This document shows, one piece after another, positions 9,244 through 18,504 of a DNA stretch of 59,271 nt (its first letter is position 1; each line of letters begins with the position of its first letter). The translations under genes were made by a program, and so were the position numbers. This DNA is from Sphingomonas parapaucimobilis NBRC 15100 (lineage in GTDB: Bacteria; Pseudomonadota; Alphaproteobacteria; Sphingomonadales; Sphingomonadaceae), in NCBI RefSeq assembly GCF_000787715.1, contig NZ_BBPI01000072.1, forward strand, positions 1-59,271, read 5' to 3'. The notes beneath the pieces are model-generated. The model saw nothing but the letters and a program-made list of their open reading frames with translations. It had not been told where the DNA came from and did no database searches.

Positions 9244-9280
9244 AAAGGGCCGGGGGCGGATCGCCTTCCCGGCCCTTTTT
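9244..9280 (+). terminator. Rho-independent terminator
   Basis: The stem AAAGGGCCGGG pairs with CCCGGCCCTTT and runs into TTTTT. It lies 20 bases after the DUF3035 gene and ends the ileS-lspA operon. Confidence 0.85.
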
Positions 9281-9305
9281 CATTGGGCATCGATTGGGCT
9301 GATGC

Positions 9306-9410
9306 ACCCCTCCCCTTCAGGGGAGGCGCCGGGGGTGGGGCGCTTGCGCAAGCATAGTGTTCGTGGCGGTGCCCAACCCCAACCCCTCCCCTGAAGGGGA
9401 GGGGCTAAGC
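9306..9410. repeat. Intergenic palindromic repeat, family F
   Basis: CCCCTCCCCTTCAGGGGAGG at one end and CCCCTCCCCTGAAGGGGAGG at the other, with a GCGCTTGCGCAAGC-like hairpin between. The same arrangement recurs at 52221-52319. Confidence 0.65.
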
Positions 9411-9436
9411 TTGGGTCAGACTCATGTCCTGCCGCT

Positions 9437-10591
9437 TCACATACCAGGCACCGGCGCGCCGCCTTCGCCACCTGCGCTGGGCGCGGGTTCGGGCGTGATC
9501 TTGAACCGCACCCGGTCGACGCAGCCGGTATAGCCCTGTTGGCTGGCGGGCAATTTCGCATCGCGGATCATCGCCAGCGCCTGCTCGCCAAAGCCGTCCG
9601 CCGGTTGGGCGGCGATGACCCTCAGATTGCCCGTCTGGCCCCAGGGTGCGACGTCGTAGCCGATGACCGCCCAGCCCTCGATCGAGCGGCGGCGATAGGG
9701 TTCGGGGAAGCGCAGTTGCGGCGGCACGGCCCAGCCATGCTCGTCGGGGCAGTTGCCCGCGAGCTTGGTGGCGCGGATCGCCTCGGGCATGTCGGGGGCG
9801 GGCAGCTTCGCTGCCGCGCGCCAATAGGGATAGAGGCAGCCGCTCCTCGCACCCTTGGTAAAGCGGGATTCGCGGATGGCCTTCAACGCGGCGGCATCCA
9901 GCGCGCGATTGCCTGTCCCCGCCAGCAGCGCGGCTCCGCGCGTCCGCCCGCCCGCATCGACGTCATAACGGATCATCGACCAGTCCTGCACGCCGGGCGT
10001 TGCGGGAATGGTCGCAAAATCGGGGAAGTGCCGTTCGAGCGGTTGCGGCTGAGGATTGGTCAGGCAGTCGCCGCCCGCATCGCGAATCCGCTGCCAGCCC
10101 TCCTCGGGCAGCGGCCCCGTGACGGGATGGACGGTATAGGCCATCAGCTCCAGCCCATCCGCCCCCGCCAGCGCGCTGCTGCGCATCATATAGGTGACGG
10201 TGCAATCCTGCTGCGGGGCCTGGGGGGCGAAGCGGCTGGCGGCGAGGGCGGGTTCTACATCCTCGGACAGCGGCACGAAGCCCGTCGTCTCGCGGGTCAG
10301 CGAGACCGGGCGGCCGGTCGGATCGATCGCGAAATGCAGGGTCATCGCGTTCTGCGTGGCATTGCCGACCCAGCCGAGCTGATTCCAGGGCCGCCGGATC
10401 GGCTGTCCCGTCACCGGCACGCCGTGGCAGCGTATCTCGCCCGGCACCCACTGGACCAGCACCCGGCCCGAGCTGCCGGGCTTTGTCGGCGCGATGGGGA
10501 GCGCGTTCTGGAGCGACGAGGCCGCAGCGGACGGAACGACCAGCGCGGGCAACAGAGCGAGGGACAGGGCAGCGTGGCGGAACCGGATCAT
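9437..10591 (-). CDS. Periplasmic protein with repeated TonB C-terminal-like modules
   Basis: 384 residues from the ATG at 10591, with GGAG 8 bases before it; a GTG at 10600 is possible. A signal peptide ends near VVPSAAA. Three segments have the look of TonB C-terminal domains: a strand, a TG or GG turn, then a helix ending in basic residues. They include YDVDAGGRTRG...ALDAAALKAIRESRFTKG and IGYDVAPWGQTGNLRVIAAQ. Unlike true TonB there is no membrane anchor with a proline-rich spacer, so coupling to ExbB/ExbD is doubtful. It is probably a soluble periplasmic protein of unknown role. Several paired cysteines are present. Confidence 0.65.
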   Translation of the reverse strand: MIRFRHAALSLALLPALVVPSAAASSLQNALPIAPTKPGSSGRVLVQWVPGEIRCHGVPVTGQPIRRPWNQLGWVGNATQNAMTLHFAIDPTGRPVSLTRETTGFVPLSEDVEPALAASRFAPQAPQQDCTVTYMMRSSALAGADGLELMAYTVHPVTGPLPEEGWQRIRDAGGDCLTNPQPQPLERHFPDFATIPATPGVQDWSMIRYDVDAGGRTRGAALLAGTGNRALDAAALKAIRESRFTKGARSGCLYPYWRAAAKLPAPDMPEAIRATKLAGNCPDEHGWAVPPQLRFPEPYRRRSIEGWAVIGYDVAPWGQTGNLRVIAAQPADGFGEQALAMIRDAKLPASQQGYTGCVDRVRFKITPEPAPSAGGEGGAPVPGM

Positions 10592-10731
10592 CGAACGCAC
10601 TCCACGACGAGAGGGCGTCAGCTTAGGCGCGTCTTCGGCCCGAGGCGAGGGGGCTTTCTTGCCGCTGCCATGGAAAAGAGCGGCGCCGTCACCGGCACCG
10701 CCCCTTCACCCCCGAAAAGCCATTATATCCT

Positions 10732-11568
10732 TTAGAAAGCGGCGGTCAGCGAGAACACCACCGTCGCATCCGAGATCGAGGCGCCCCCCGGCACCTGACC
10801 CTGCGAGAAGTTCGGCTGGATATAGGCCGCCTTCGACTTGGTGATGTCGGTGTCGACATACGACACGTTGAAGGTCAGGTTCTTGTATGCCGCGACATCG
10901 GCACCCAGCGACCAGTCCCAATAGCTGCCGGTCGGCGACAGGCTGGTGCCGTTGGGGCCGAGGCCCGGATTGCCCTTGGAATAGCCGATATGCGCCTTGG
11001 CGGTGATCGGCGTGCCCGGGATCGCGGCGGCGCCGTCGCCGGTCAGGTAGACGTTGTCCCAACGCTGGCCCCGGCTGTACGAGGTGTTGGAGAAGTTGCC
11101 GAGCGAGGTCTGCTTGGGCGCGTAATAGGCCCCGGCGGTCAGCGTCGCGGGGCCAGCGGTGCCCGACAGGCGGCCGAAGAATTCGACCACGTCGGTCTCG
11201 GACGCGCCGCCCGGATAGGTGTACCAGGTCACGCCCGCATCGACGGTCGCGGTGCCGTATGTGTGCTTGTACCCGGCAATGCCGTCCAGCTCCATATTGG
11301 CGCCGCCGAACGTGCCCCAGCCCGCCAGGTTCGACGCGAAGGTGCCGATATAGAAGCCGCTTTCATGCGCGACGGTCAGCGCGGCCTGGACGGCCGCGTT
11401 CTTGTTGGTCTGCGACACGCCGCGAAGGCGATAGTCGGTCAGGATCGAAGCGCTGCCGCTGACCGTGATCGGTGAGGGCGGCGCGGTATCCGCACTGCTG
11501 TCCTGCGCAAAGGCGGGCGTCGCGGCGACCAGCGAGAGGCCGCCAAGGAGGATCGTGGAGAAGCGCAT
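10732..11568 (-). CDS. TorF-family putative porin
   Basis: 278 residues with a clean signal peptide cleaved after TPAFA. The mature chain opens with VSGSASILTDYRLRGVSQT, the typical first strand of the TorF/Gcw_chp family. It ends in VVFSLTAAF, with the terminal Phe expected of an outer-membrane barrel. The region RWDNVYLTGDGAAAIPGTP parallels the smaller TorF protein at 661-1401. A purine-rich AAGGGAAACG precedes the ATG. The gene has its own 195 bp upstream gap, so it is probably monocistronic. The substrate is unknown. Confidence 0.85.
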   Translation of the reverse strand: MRFSTILLGGLSLVAATPAFAQDSSADTAPPSPITVSGSASILTDYRLRGVSQTNKNAAVQAALTVAHESGFYIGTFASNLAGWGTFGGANMELDGIAGYKHTYGTATVDAGVTWYTYPGGASETDVVEFFGRLSGTAGPATLTAGAYYAPKQTSLGNFSNTSYSRGQRWDNVYLTGDGAAAIPGTPITAKAHIGYSKGNPGLGPNGTSLSPTGSYWDWSLGADVAAYKNLTFNVSYVDTDITKSKAAYIQPNFSQGQVPGGASISDATVVFSLTAAF

Positions 11569-11763
11569 CGTTTCCCTTTCAAACGGAAATTCGATGTTCT
11601 CACCTGCAAGCTTGCATCGGTGCGGCCTCTGTATGTCGGGTGAACCCGGCGGACCGTCTGCCTTGGCAAGTCATGAAAGATTGGCAGGCCGTGGTGCGCT
11701 GCACAAGTATAATCGAACATGGACTGATGCTCGGGGGACGCGATGTTGCGCAAATAACACAGA

Positions 11764-13056
11764 TCAGGTGTCGAGATTCTCGTGTCGCATCCCCGTGGGC
11801 AGCGAGCGGATATGGATGTCGCGCTGGGGATAGGGCAGGCCGATGCCATGGTCCTTGAACAGGAACCACAGGCGGTTGAGCACGTCGGATCGGACATTGC
11901 CGACACCGCTTTCCGGGTCGCTGATCCACGCCAATATCTCATGCTGAAGCGAATAGTCGCCGAAGCTCATCAGCCAGACGGTCGGCTTGGGGCTTTTCAG
12001 GACACGCGGCGATTCGTTGGCGGCGCGCAGCATCAGTTCCTGCGCGAGGCGCAGGTCATTGTCATAGGCGATGGAGACCGGGATGCGGACGCGGACGTTG
12101 CGGTCGGAATAGGACCAGTTCTCCACCTCCTGCGTCATCAGATTCTCGTTGGGGATCAGATGCTCCTTGCCGTCGCGGGTGATGATCGACACGGCGCGCA
12201 CGCCGATCTTGTTCACCCAGCCGATCTCGTTCTGGAGCGCGATGACGTCGCCCGGCTTGATCGAGCGGTCCATCAGCAGGATGATCCCGGCGATCAGATT
12301 GCCGATCGTCTTCTGCAAGCCGAAGCCGATCGCCAGGCCGAACCCGCCCGAGAACAGCGCCAGGCTGGTCAGGTCGATCTCCAGCAAATCCATCGCGAAG
12401 AAGAAGGCGAGGACGACGATGGCGATGCTGGCGAGCTTTTGGGCCAGCAGCTTCTGCGTCGGGTCCAGCCCGCGGGCATGGCCGATCCATTGCTCGGTGA
12501 TCCGGGTGACGGCGCGGGTGACGGCCAGGATCGCGACCACCGTGACCAGCATCGTCACCAGCAGCATGACCGAAAATCGCCGCGAGCCGACGGTAAAGCC
12601 GATCTGCTCTGCCAGGCGACTGACCGGCTCCAGCCCGCCGATCTCGCGGCTGAACAGCGCCACGAAACAGACGGTGGCGAAGACCCAGGCCAGCCAGCGC
12701 GGCAGGTTCAGCCCGCGCAGCAGCTGGAACCCGGCGCGCGCCACCGACGCGCCCAGCGCCAGCCCGATGGGAACCCCCGCCAGCGACTCCCAGGGCCAGA
12801 TCGCGCCCAGCGTCATCAACAGGAAAGCGGCGGTGCCATGCCGGGTGATCGCGCAGATTCGCGCGTGCAGCGTCTCGCCCTTGGCGATGGCGAAACGCTG
12901 CACCATCGCGGCGATGGGCGGGCCGAGCCTGCGCCCCGCGATCACCCCGCCCGCCAGCATGGCGAGCGTCAGGACCGACGCGACCGCCGCCTCCATGGCC
13001 TCGGCGCGGGTCGGCAGTTCGATGCCGCTCGCCTGAAGCCATTCGAACAGCGTCAT
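11764..13056 (-). CDS. MscS-family mechanosensitive ion channel
   Basis: 430 residues. The N-terminal half has about four or five membrane helices. The pore helix and beta-domain signature follows: FGLAIGFGLQKTIGNL, then SIKPGDVIAL and the ITRDGKEHLIPNENLM loop. The alpha/beta cytoplasmic domain ends near KDHGIGLPYPQRDIH. These channels open under hypo-osmotic tension in the inner membrane. The start codon overlaps the metC stop (ATGA), so it is the last gene of the sseA-metC-mscS run. The link to sulfur metabolism is unclear and may only reflect shared transcription. Confidence 0.92.
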   Translation of the reverse strand: MTLFEWLQASGIELPTRAEAMEAAVASVLTLAMLAGGVIAGRRLGPPIAAMVQRFAIAKGETLHARICAITRHGTAAFLLMTLGAIWPWESLAGVPIGLALGASVARAGFQLLRGLNLPRWLAWVFATVCFVALFSREIGGLEPVSRLAEQIGFTVGSRRFSVMLLVTMLVTVVAILAVTRAVTRITEQWIGHARGLDPTQKLLAQKLASIAIVVLAFFFAMDLLEIDLTSLALFSGGFGLAIGFGLQKTIGNLIAGIILLMDRSIKPGDVIALQNEIGWVNKIGVRAVSIITRDGKEHLIPNENLMTQEVENWSYSDRNVRVRIPVSIAYDNDLRLAQELMLRAANESPRVLKSPKPTVWLMSFGDYSLQHEILAWISDPESGVGNVRSDVLNRLWFLFKDHGIGLPYPQRDIHIRSLPTGMRHENLDT

Positions 13057-14249
13057 CCGCGCGCGGCCCGGAAGCGGGAAAGCCCCCGATCGAGATCGGC
13101 GATCAGGTCGTCCGTATCCTCCAGCCCGATCTGAAGCCGGATCAGCGGCCCGGCGAAGTCGCGGCTGGTCACGCTGCGATAGCGATGCGGGTCGGCGGGG
13201 ATGGCCAGGCTCTCATAGCCGCCCCAGCTGAACCCGAGCCCGAAATGGGCAAGGCCATCGAGCATCGCGGTGCGCGCGGCGTCGTTGCCGCCGTCGAGGA
13301 CGAAGGCGAACAGCCCGCTCGATCCCAGGAAGTCGCGCGCGAAGACCTCATGGCCGGGGCAGGAGGGCAAAGCCGGGTGCAGCACCTGCGCCACGCCCGG
13401 CTGCTCGGCCAGCCACCGGGCGATGGCCAGCGCGCTCTGCTGATGCTGGGCGAGGCGCACGCCCATGGTGCGCAGGCCCCGGCTGCCCAGATAGGCGTCG
13501 TCGGGGCTGGCGACCTGACCCAGCTGGAAACTCGTGTCGCGCAAGGCCGCCCAGTGCGAGGGCGCGGCCGTCACCGACCCCAGCATCGCGTCGGAATGGC
13601 CGACGATATATTTGGTGCAGGCGAGAACCGTCAGGTCGACGCCCTTCTCGATGGCGGGGAAGAAGAGCGGCGTCGCCCAGGTATTGTCGAGGATCGTCGT
13701 GATGCCCTTGGCCTTGGCCACGCCGACGATGGCGGGAATGTCCTGCACCTCGAAGGTCAGCGAGCCGGGGCTTTCGAGGAAGATCGCGCGGGTCGCCGGG
13801 CCGATCAGATCGGCGATGCCGGACCCGACCAGCGGATCGTAGAAGCGCGTCGTGATCCCCATCCGCGCCAGCAGCCCGGTCGCCAGCCCGCGCGTCGGGT
13901 CATAGGCGCTGTCGACCAGCAGCAGCTCGTCGCCCGGCGACAGCACCGACAGCAGCGCCGCCGCGATCGCCGCCACGCCCGAGGGATAGAGGAAGGTCGC
14001 CTCCGCCCCCGGCTCCAGGCTGGTCAGCGCATCGGCCAGCGACCATTGGGTCGGCAGGCCTTTGCGGCCGTAGAACAGCTTCTCGTGCAGATCGCCCGCG
14101 CCGGTGGCGCGCATATGCGCGACATTGTCGTAGAGTACGGTCGAGCCGCGCCAGACGGGGACGTTGACCACGCCTTTGGTCCATTCCGTGCGGCGGCCCG
14201 CCTGGACCAGACGGGTGGCGGGCTTGATGGGCAGGTCGTCGTCGGTCAT
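13053..14249 (-). CDS. metC: Cystathionine beta-lyase
   Basis: 398 residues from the ATG at 14249, the usual length. It is a PLP enzyme that splits cystathionine to homocysteine, pyruvate and ammonia. The PLP lysine is in LACTKYIVGHSDAMLG, and the cofactor phosphate site includes YPSGVAAIAAAL. SWGGYESLAIP near the C-terminus is typical of beta-lyases as opposed to gamma-synthases. A 16-residue upstream extension in the same frame exists but is unlikely. It starts 5 bases after the sseA stop and overlaps the MscS gene. Activity as a cysteine desulfhydrase is possible for this family. Confidence 0.9.
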   Translation of the reverse strand: MTDDDLPIKPATRLVQAGRRTEWTKGVVNVPVWRGSTVLYDNVAHMRATGAGDLHEKLFYGRKGLPTQWSLADALTSLEPGAEATFLYPSGVAAIAAALLSVLSPGDELLLVDSAYDPTRGLATGLLARMGITTRFYDPLVGSGIADLIGPATRAIFLESPGSLTFEVQDIPAIVGVAKAKGITTILDNTWATPLFFPAIEKGVDLTVLACTKYIVGHSDAMLGSVTAAPSHWAALRDTSFQLGQVASPDDAYLGSRGLRTMGVRLAQHQQSALAIARWLAEQPGVAQVLHPALPSCPGHEVFARDFLGSSGLFAFVLDGGNDAARTAMLDGLAHFGLGFSWGGYESLAIPADPHRYRSVTSRDFAGPLIRLQIGLEDTDDLIADLDRGLSRFRAARG

Positions 14250-14254
14250 CGCGG

Positions 14255-15100
14255 TCAAACGTCTTTCGCTTTGGGGGTGCTGGGGTCGGAACCCCATTCG
14301 GTCCAGCTGCCGTCATAGACCGGCATCAGCCCGCCGATCCGCTCCGCCCCGAAAGCGAGGACGCAGGCGGTGATACCCGATCCGCAGGTGGCGACCATCG
14401 GTCTGGCGGGATCTACTCCGGCGGCGGCGAAGGCGTCGGCGATCGCTGACGCAGACTTCCAGCGGCCGTCGGCCTCGAACAGCTTGGAGTAGGGCAGGTT
14501 CAGCGCACCGGGGATATGGCCGGGTTCGACACCGGGGCGCGGCTCCGGCTCGGCGCCTGCGAAACGGCCGGGCGAGCGGGCGTCGACGATCTGTGCGTCA
14601 CCCGCTTCGACATGGGTGAGCACTTCGCGAAGGCTGCGCACGCGTGCCAGATCGGCATGGGCGACGAACAGGCCGGGCGCTTCGGGGGCGCCTGCCGGGC
14701 CGACCATGACGGGATGACCGGCGGCGCGCCACGCCTCCAGTCCGCCGTCGAGCAACGAAACCGACTGTGCGCCGAACAGGGTCAGCAGCCACCAGACCCG
14801 CGCGGAGCTGTGCAGCGGCGAGCGATCGTACAGGACGATCCGGTCGGCATGGCCGACACCCGCCTCGCTCATCGCATGGGCGAACTGCTCCGGCCCGGGG
14901 AGCGTCATCGGCAGATCGCTCTCCCGATCGGCGAGCGCCCCCAGCGGCAGGAAGCGTGCGCCGGGAATATGCCCGTCCTCAAAGCCGCGCCGGGCCGAAG
15001 TGCCGTCCGCATCGTCGAGAAAATAGGTGACGTCCAGGATGCGCACGTCCGCCTCGCCCGCGATCGCGGATAGGTCTTGCGGGGTGATGAGTGGCGGCAT
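14255..15100 (-). CDS. sseA: 3-mercaptopyruvate sulfurtransferase (two rhodanese domains)
   Basis: 281 residues from the ATG at 15100. It transfers sulfur from 3-mercaptopyruvate (or thiosulfate) to thiol acceptors or cyanide. There are two tandem rhodanese domains. The N-terminal one is inactive-type, with DRSPLHSSARVWW. The C-terminal one carries the catalytic Cys in ATCGSGITACV, the CGSG(V/I)TA loop typical of mercaptopyruvate enzymes. It is the first gene of a tight operon with metC, consistent with a role in sulfur amino acid turnover. Confidence 0.92.
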   Translation of the reverse strand: MPPLITPQDLSAIAGEADVRILDVTYFLDDADGTSARRGFEDGHIPGARFLPLGALADRESDLPMTLPGPEQFAHAMSEAGVGHADRIVLYDRSPLHSSARVWWLLTLFGAQSVSLLDGGLEAWRAAGHPVMVGPAGAPEAPGLFVAHADLARVRSLREVLTHVEAGDAQIVDARSPGRFAGAEPEPRPGVEPGHIPGALNLPYSKLFEADGRWKSASAIADAFAAAGVDPARPMVATCGSGITACVLAFGAERIGGLMPVYDGSWTEWGSDPSTPKAKDV

Positions 15101-15166
15101 GGTGCTTCCCCTTGGTTGCTGCCCCGTACCTAGGCGCGTTGGGGGCGGGGTCGCAAGCCAAGCAAA

Positions 15167-15273
15167 GCCCTTCTCCCGGCAGGGGGAGGGGTTGGGGAGG
15201 GGCAAGAGTCGGGGGCGCTGGTCTCGCTGAGACTCCTTGCCCTCCCCCATCCCCTCCCGCCTGCGGGAGGGGA
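15167..15273. repeat. Intergenic palindromic repeat, family A
   Basis: Inverted pair of C/G hairpins (TCTCCCGGCAGGGGGAGG and CCCCTCCCGCCTGCGGGAGG) around a GGTCTCGCTGAGACT hairpin. It lies upstream of sseA. Confidence 0.65.
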
Positions 15274-15300
15274 GCGGCTAGTGGCAAGGGTGGGGCGTGG

Positions 15301-15382
15301 CCTTCGACTTCGCTCAGGCTGAACGGATGTTGCGGAAGACCCCATGCCCCCCACCTCTGTTCAGCCTGAGCAAAGTCGAAGG
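15301..15382. repeat. REPIN-like inverted pair, family B
   Basis: CCTTCGACTTCGCTCAGGCT at 15301 and its near reverse complement TCAGCCTGAGCAAAGTCGAA ending near 15382 form a 24 bp-arm stem with a loop of about 35 bases. It lies between the photolyase stop and sseA. The same core recurs at 25535-25769 and 42554-42705. Confidence 0.7.
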
Positions 15383-15396
15383 CTATGGGAATCCGG

Positions 15397-16929
15397 CTAC
15401 TCCAATCCCTTCAAATACCCCGCCGCCTGCGCCCGCACGGCCTTCTGGTCCTCCTCCGCCATCCGGTTCCAGTTCCGATAGGCCATCGCCATCCGCACAT
15501 TCCCCTCGAACCGGCTCTCATGCCGTGCGAGGAAATCCCAATAGAGCGCGTTGAACGGGCAGGCGTCCTCGCCCACGCGCTGCTTCACATCATAGCGGCA
15601 ATGCCCGCAATAATCCGACATGCGGTTGATATAGGCCCCCGACGACACATACGGCTTGGACGCGATGATGCCGCCATCGGCGAACTGGCTCATGCCCACG
15701 ACATTGGGCAGCTCGACCCATTCATAGGCGTCGATATAGATTTCCAGATACCAGCGATGCACCTCGGCCGGGTCGGCGCCGATCAGGGCGGCGAAGTTGC
15801 CCGTCACCATCAGCCGCTGGATATGATGCGCATGCGCGGTGTCGAGCGTCTGGCCCAGCGCCTGCGCCATGCAGTGCATGTCGGTTTCGCCGGTCCAGTA
15901 GAAGCCGGGCAGCTTGCGATGCGCGCGCAGGAAGTTGCGGTCGACATAATCCGGCCCGACATGCCAATAGAGCCCGCGCACATATTCGCGCCAGCCGATG
16001 ATCTGGCGGATATAGCCCTCAACCGAATTGAGGCTGGCATGGCCGTCCTCATATTCTTCCTCCGCCATCCGGCAGAGTTCCAGCGGGTCGAGCAGCCCCG
16101 AATTCATATAGGGCGACAGGACCGAGTGCCACAGCTGGTGCTGGCCGGTCAGCATCGCGTCCTGATAATCGCCGAACCTGGGCAGGCCATGCGCCATGAA
16201 CGCCTCGGCCTGGGCTCGCGCATCCTCGGCGGTGACGGCATAGGCGAAGCCGTCGAGCGAGCCGGGATGGTTGTCGAACCGTCCGGCGACCAGCCTCAGC
16301 ACCTCGCGGGTGATCCTGTCGGGTGCGAAGGTCAGCGGTTCGGGCGGCGTCTCCTTCTTAGGCGCGGGCTTGCGATTGTCGGCGTCGTAATTCCATTTGC
16401 CGCCCTCCGGCTTGTCGCCCTTCATGAGGAGGCCGGTCTTGCGGCGCATCAGGCGGTAGAAGAACTCCATGCGAAGTTCCTTGCGGTCCTTCGCCCAGTC
16501 CTCGAACTCGGCCTGGCTGGCGATGAAGCGGGTGTCGGGGCGGATGTCGACGGGGACGGCGAACATCGTCTCCCACGCCTCCAGCATGGCGGCGACCCGC
16601 CATTCGCCCGCCTGGGTCACGACGATCCGTGTCGGATCGTGCCGTTCGACGGCGCGCGCGACCTCGCCGGTGAAGCTGCCCGCATTGTCCGGGTCGTCCA
16701 GCTTGACGTAATCGACCGTCCAGCCCGCTTTCCTCAGCGCCTCGGCATGGTGGCGCATGGCCGATAGGATATAGGCGATCTTGGCCTTGTGGTGGCGGAC
16801 GTAACCCGTCTCGTCCTCCACCTCCATCATCAGCAGGATGGTGCGCTTCGGGTCGGCGTCCTCCAGCGAGGACAGGTTCATCGACAATTGGTCGCCCAGG
16901 ATCGGGATCAGCGTTGGCGATTGGGGCAT
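15397..16929 (-). CDS. Prokaryotic FeS (6-4) photolyase-like protein (FeS-BCP/PhrB family)
   Basis: 510 residues. It starts with TLIPILGDQLS, the usual first strand of this family. The four [4Fe-4S] ligands fit the PhrB pattern: Cys353 (MHCMAQ), Cys441 and Cys444 (DYCGHC) and Cys457 (DACPFN). The FAD-binding helical half contains DTAHAHHIQRLMVTGNF. Family members repair (6-4) photoproducts in UV-damaged DNA using blue light, FAD and often a ribolumazine antenna. Its start is 11 bp from the divergent queF start. It is not a classic CPD photolyase. Confidence 0.92.
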   Translation of the reverse strand: MPQSPTLIPILGDQLSMNLSSLEDADPKRTILLMMEVEDETGYVRHHKAKIAYILSAMRHHAEALRKAGWTVDYVKLDDPDNAGSFTGEVARAVERHDPTRIVVTQAGEWRVAAMLEAWETMFAVPVDIRPDTRFIASQAEFEDWAKDRKELRMEFFYRLMRRKTGLLMKGDKPEGGKWNYDADNRKPAPKKETPPEPLTFAPDRITREVLRLVAGRFDNHPGSLDGFAYAVTAEDARAQAEAFMAHGLPRFGDYQDAMLTGQHQLWHSVLSPYMNSGLLDPLELCRMAEEEYEDGHASLNSVEGYIRQIIGWREYVRGLYWHVGPDYVDRNFLRAHRKLPGFYWTGETDMHCMAQALGQTLDTAHAHHIQRLMVTGNFAALIGADPAEVHRWYLEIYIDAYEWVELPNVVGMSQFADGGIIASKPYVSSGAYINRMSDYCGHCRYDVKQRVGEDACPFNALYWDFLARHESRFEGNVRMAMAYRNWNRMAEEDQKAVRAQAAGYLKGLE

Positions 16930-16940
16930 GATTATCCTAC

Positions 16941-17390
16941 ATGGCCTTCATGAAGCATCTCGGCCAGACCAGCGCGCTGCCCGCTTCCCCCGAAGAGGCG
17001 GTGCTCGATTATGTTCCCAACCCCCGTCCGGGGCGTACCTATCTGGTCCGGTTCGCGGCCCCCGAGTTCACCTCGCTGTGCCCCGTGACCGGACAGCCCG
17101 ACTTCGCGCACCTGGTCATCGACTATGTGCCCGGCGAGACGATCGTCGAATCGAAGTCGCTGAAGCTGTTCCTGGGCAGCTTCCGCAACCATGCCGGTTT
17201 CCATGAGGATTGCACCGTGGGCATCGGTGAGCGCCTGTTCGACGAGATGAAGCCCGTATGGCTTCGCATCGGCGGATATTGGTATCCGCGCGGCGGCATC
17301 CCGATCGACGTGTTCTGGCAGTCCTCGGCCCCGCCCGCCGATCTGTGGCTGCCCGATCAGGGCGTGGCGGGTTATCGCGGTCGCGGCTGA
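16941..17390 (+). CDS. queF: NADPH-dependent 7-cyano-7-deazaguanine reductase
   Basis: 149 residues, the short unimodular QueF type. It reduces preQ0 to preQ1 in queuosine tRNA modification. The nucleophilic Cys47 is in [14 protein letters not shown], with the catalytic Asp seven residues on. The QueF signature [15 protein letters not shown] follows. An internal ATG at 16950 is an alternative start (MKHLGQT). No other queuosine genes are in this window. The very short divergent spacing to the photolyase means any promoter must lie within one of the two genes. Confidence 0.95.
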   Translation: MAFMKHLGQTSALPASPEEAVLDYVPNPRPGRTYLVRFAAPEFTSLCPVTGQPDFAHLVIDYVPGETIVESKSLKLFLGSFRNHAGFHEDCTVGIGERLFDEMKPVWLRIGGYWYPRGGIPIDVFWQSSAPPADLWLPDQGVAGYRGRG

Positions 17391-17516
17391 TCCGCCCGCG
17401 GCCCAACCCCTGTTTCATCCCAATGTGAAACATCTTCCATCCTTGAAGACGTCCGACCCGCGATTTAGAAGTCGTGGCAAGGAACGTGTCATCGGGATGC
17501 GAAAAGGAACAGGGCC

Positions 17517-18290
17517 GTGCAGAAGATCGTCAAACATTTCGCCATGGCGGTTGCCACGCTGATCGGGCTTGGCGCGGCAGGAACGGCAAGCGCCAATCCC
17601 ACGATCATCATCAACGACTCCAATGGTGGCCTGGTGTCCTACGACACGACCACCAAGGTTAGCACCGTCCTGGGTAACACCGGCACGGTGATGTTCGACA
17701 TCGCGCTGAACAGCGGTGGCGATCTGTTCGGCGTCGATGGGGGTACGCTGTTCAAGATCTCGACGAGCGGTGGCGCAACCACGGCGCTCGGCTCGATGGG
17801 CTCGTTCGTCAATGGTCTGGTCTTCGGATCGGACGGCACCCTGTACGGGGCGGGCAATAACAATCTGTACAAGATCAATACCAGCAACGGGCAGGCCAGC
17901 CTGATCGGATCGATGGGCAACCCGGAGTCGGCGGGCGATCTGGCCTTTTTCAAGGGGCAGCTGTACCTCGCCAGCAATCTGGGTCTGGCGGTCGTCAATC
18001 CGCTGACCGGCGCCAGCCGGTTGATCGGCGGCACGACCAACATATTCGGGTTGGCCTCGACGGTCGACGCGCTGTTCGGTGTGAAGGACAATGCGATCTA
18101 CACGATCGATCCGACCACCGGCCTGACTACGAAGGTGTCGTCCTACACCAACGGCCAGGCTTATGGCGCGGCTTCGGCCCCCACCGCCGTGCCGGAGCCC
18201 GCGACCTGGGCGATGATGCTGCTGGGTCTGGTGCTGGTGGGCTATGTCTTGCGCCGTCGCGGCACCGCGCCGCGCGCCGCCATCGCCTGA
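17517..18290 (+). CDS. PEP-CTERM sorted exported protein with propeller-like repeats
   Basis: 257 residues. A GTG start at 17517 is supported by AAAAGGA 9 bases upstream; an ATG ten codons in is possible. A signal peptide ends near GTASA. The mature part has at least four repeats of about 40 residues, such as LFGVDGGTLFKISTSGGATT and LYGAGNNNLYKINTSNGQAS, suggesting a beta-propeller. The end is a PEP-CTERM tail: AVPEPATWAMMLLGL, a hydrophobic helix, then RRR. Such proteins are processed by an exosortase, which is not in this window. A terminator follows at 18335. Confidence 0.88.
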   Translation: MQKIVKHFAMAVATLIGLGAAGTASANPTIIINDSNGGLVSYDTTTKVSTVLGNTGTVMFDIALNSGGDLFGVDGGTLFKISTSGGATTALGSMGSFVNGLVFGSDGTLYGAGNNNLYKINTSNGQASLIGSMGNPESAGDLAFFKGQLYLASNLGLAVVNPLTGASRLIGGTTNIFGLASTVDALFGVKDNAIYTIDPTTGLTTKVSSYTNGQAYGAASAPTAVPEPATWAMMLLGLVLVGYVLRRRGTAPRAAIA

Positions 18291-18334
18291 TCCGCCTATC
18301 GCGGTGCGTTCGTCGCGCACCGCGTCGGCCATCG

Positions 18335-18367
18335 AAAATCGGTCGTCCGACGGGCGGCCGATTTTTT
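18335..18367 (+). terminator. Rho-independent terminator
   Basis: The stem AAAATCGG pairs with CCGATTTT, extended by weaker inner pairs, and runs into TTTTTT. It ends the PEP-CTERM transcript. Confidence 0.8.
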
Positions 18368-18504
18368 CATGTCGCCCATCGGAAATTCCACGCCGCCCGA
18401 AGCGGGGATAAGAATATCGCAACCGCTTTTGACGCAGGAACGGTAAGAGTCGAACCGGCATCCGCCTGCGGGGTGGACGCGGTATGTGGTCATGGAGTCT
18501 TCGC

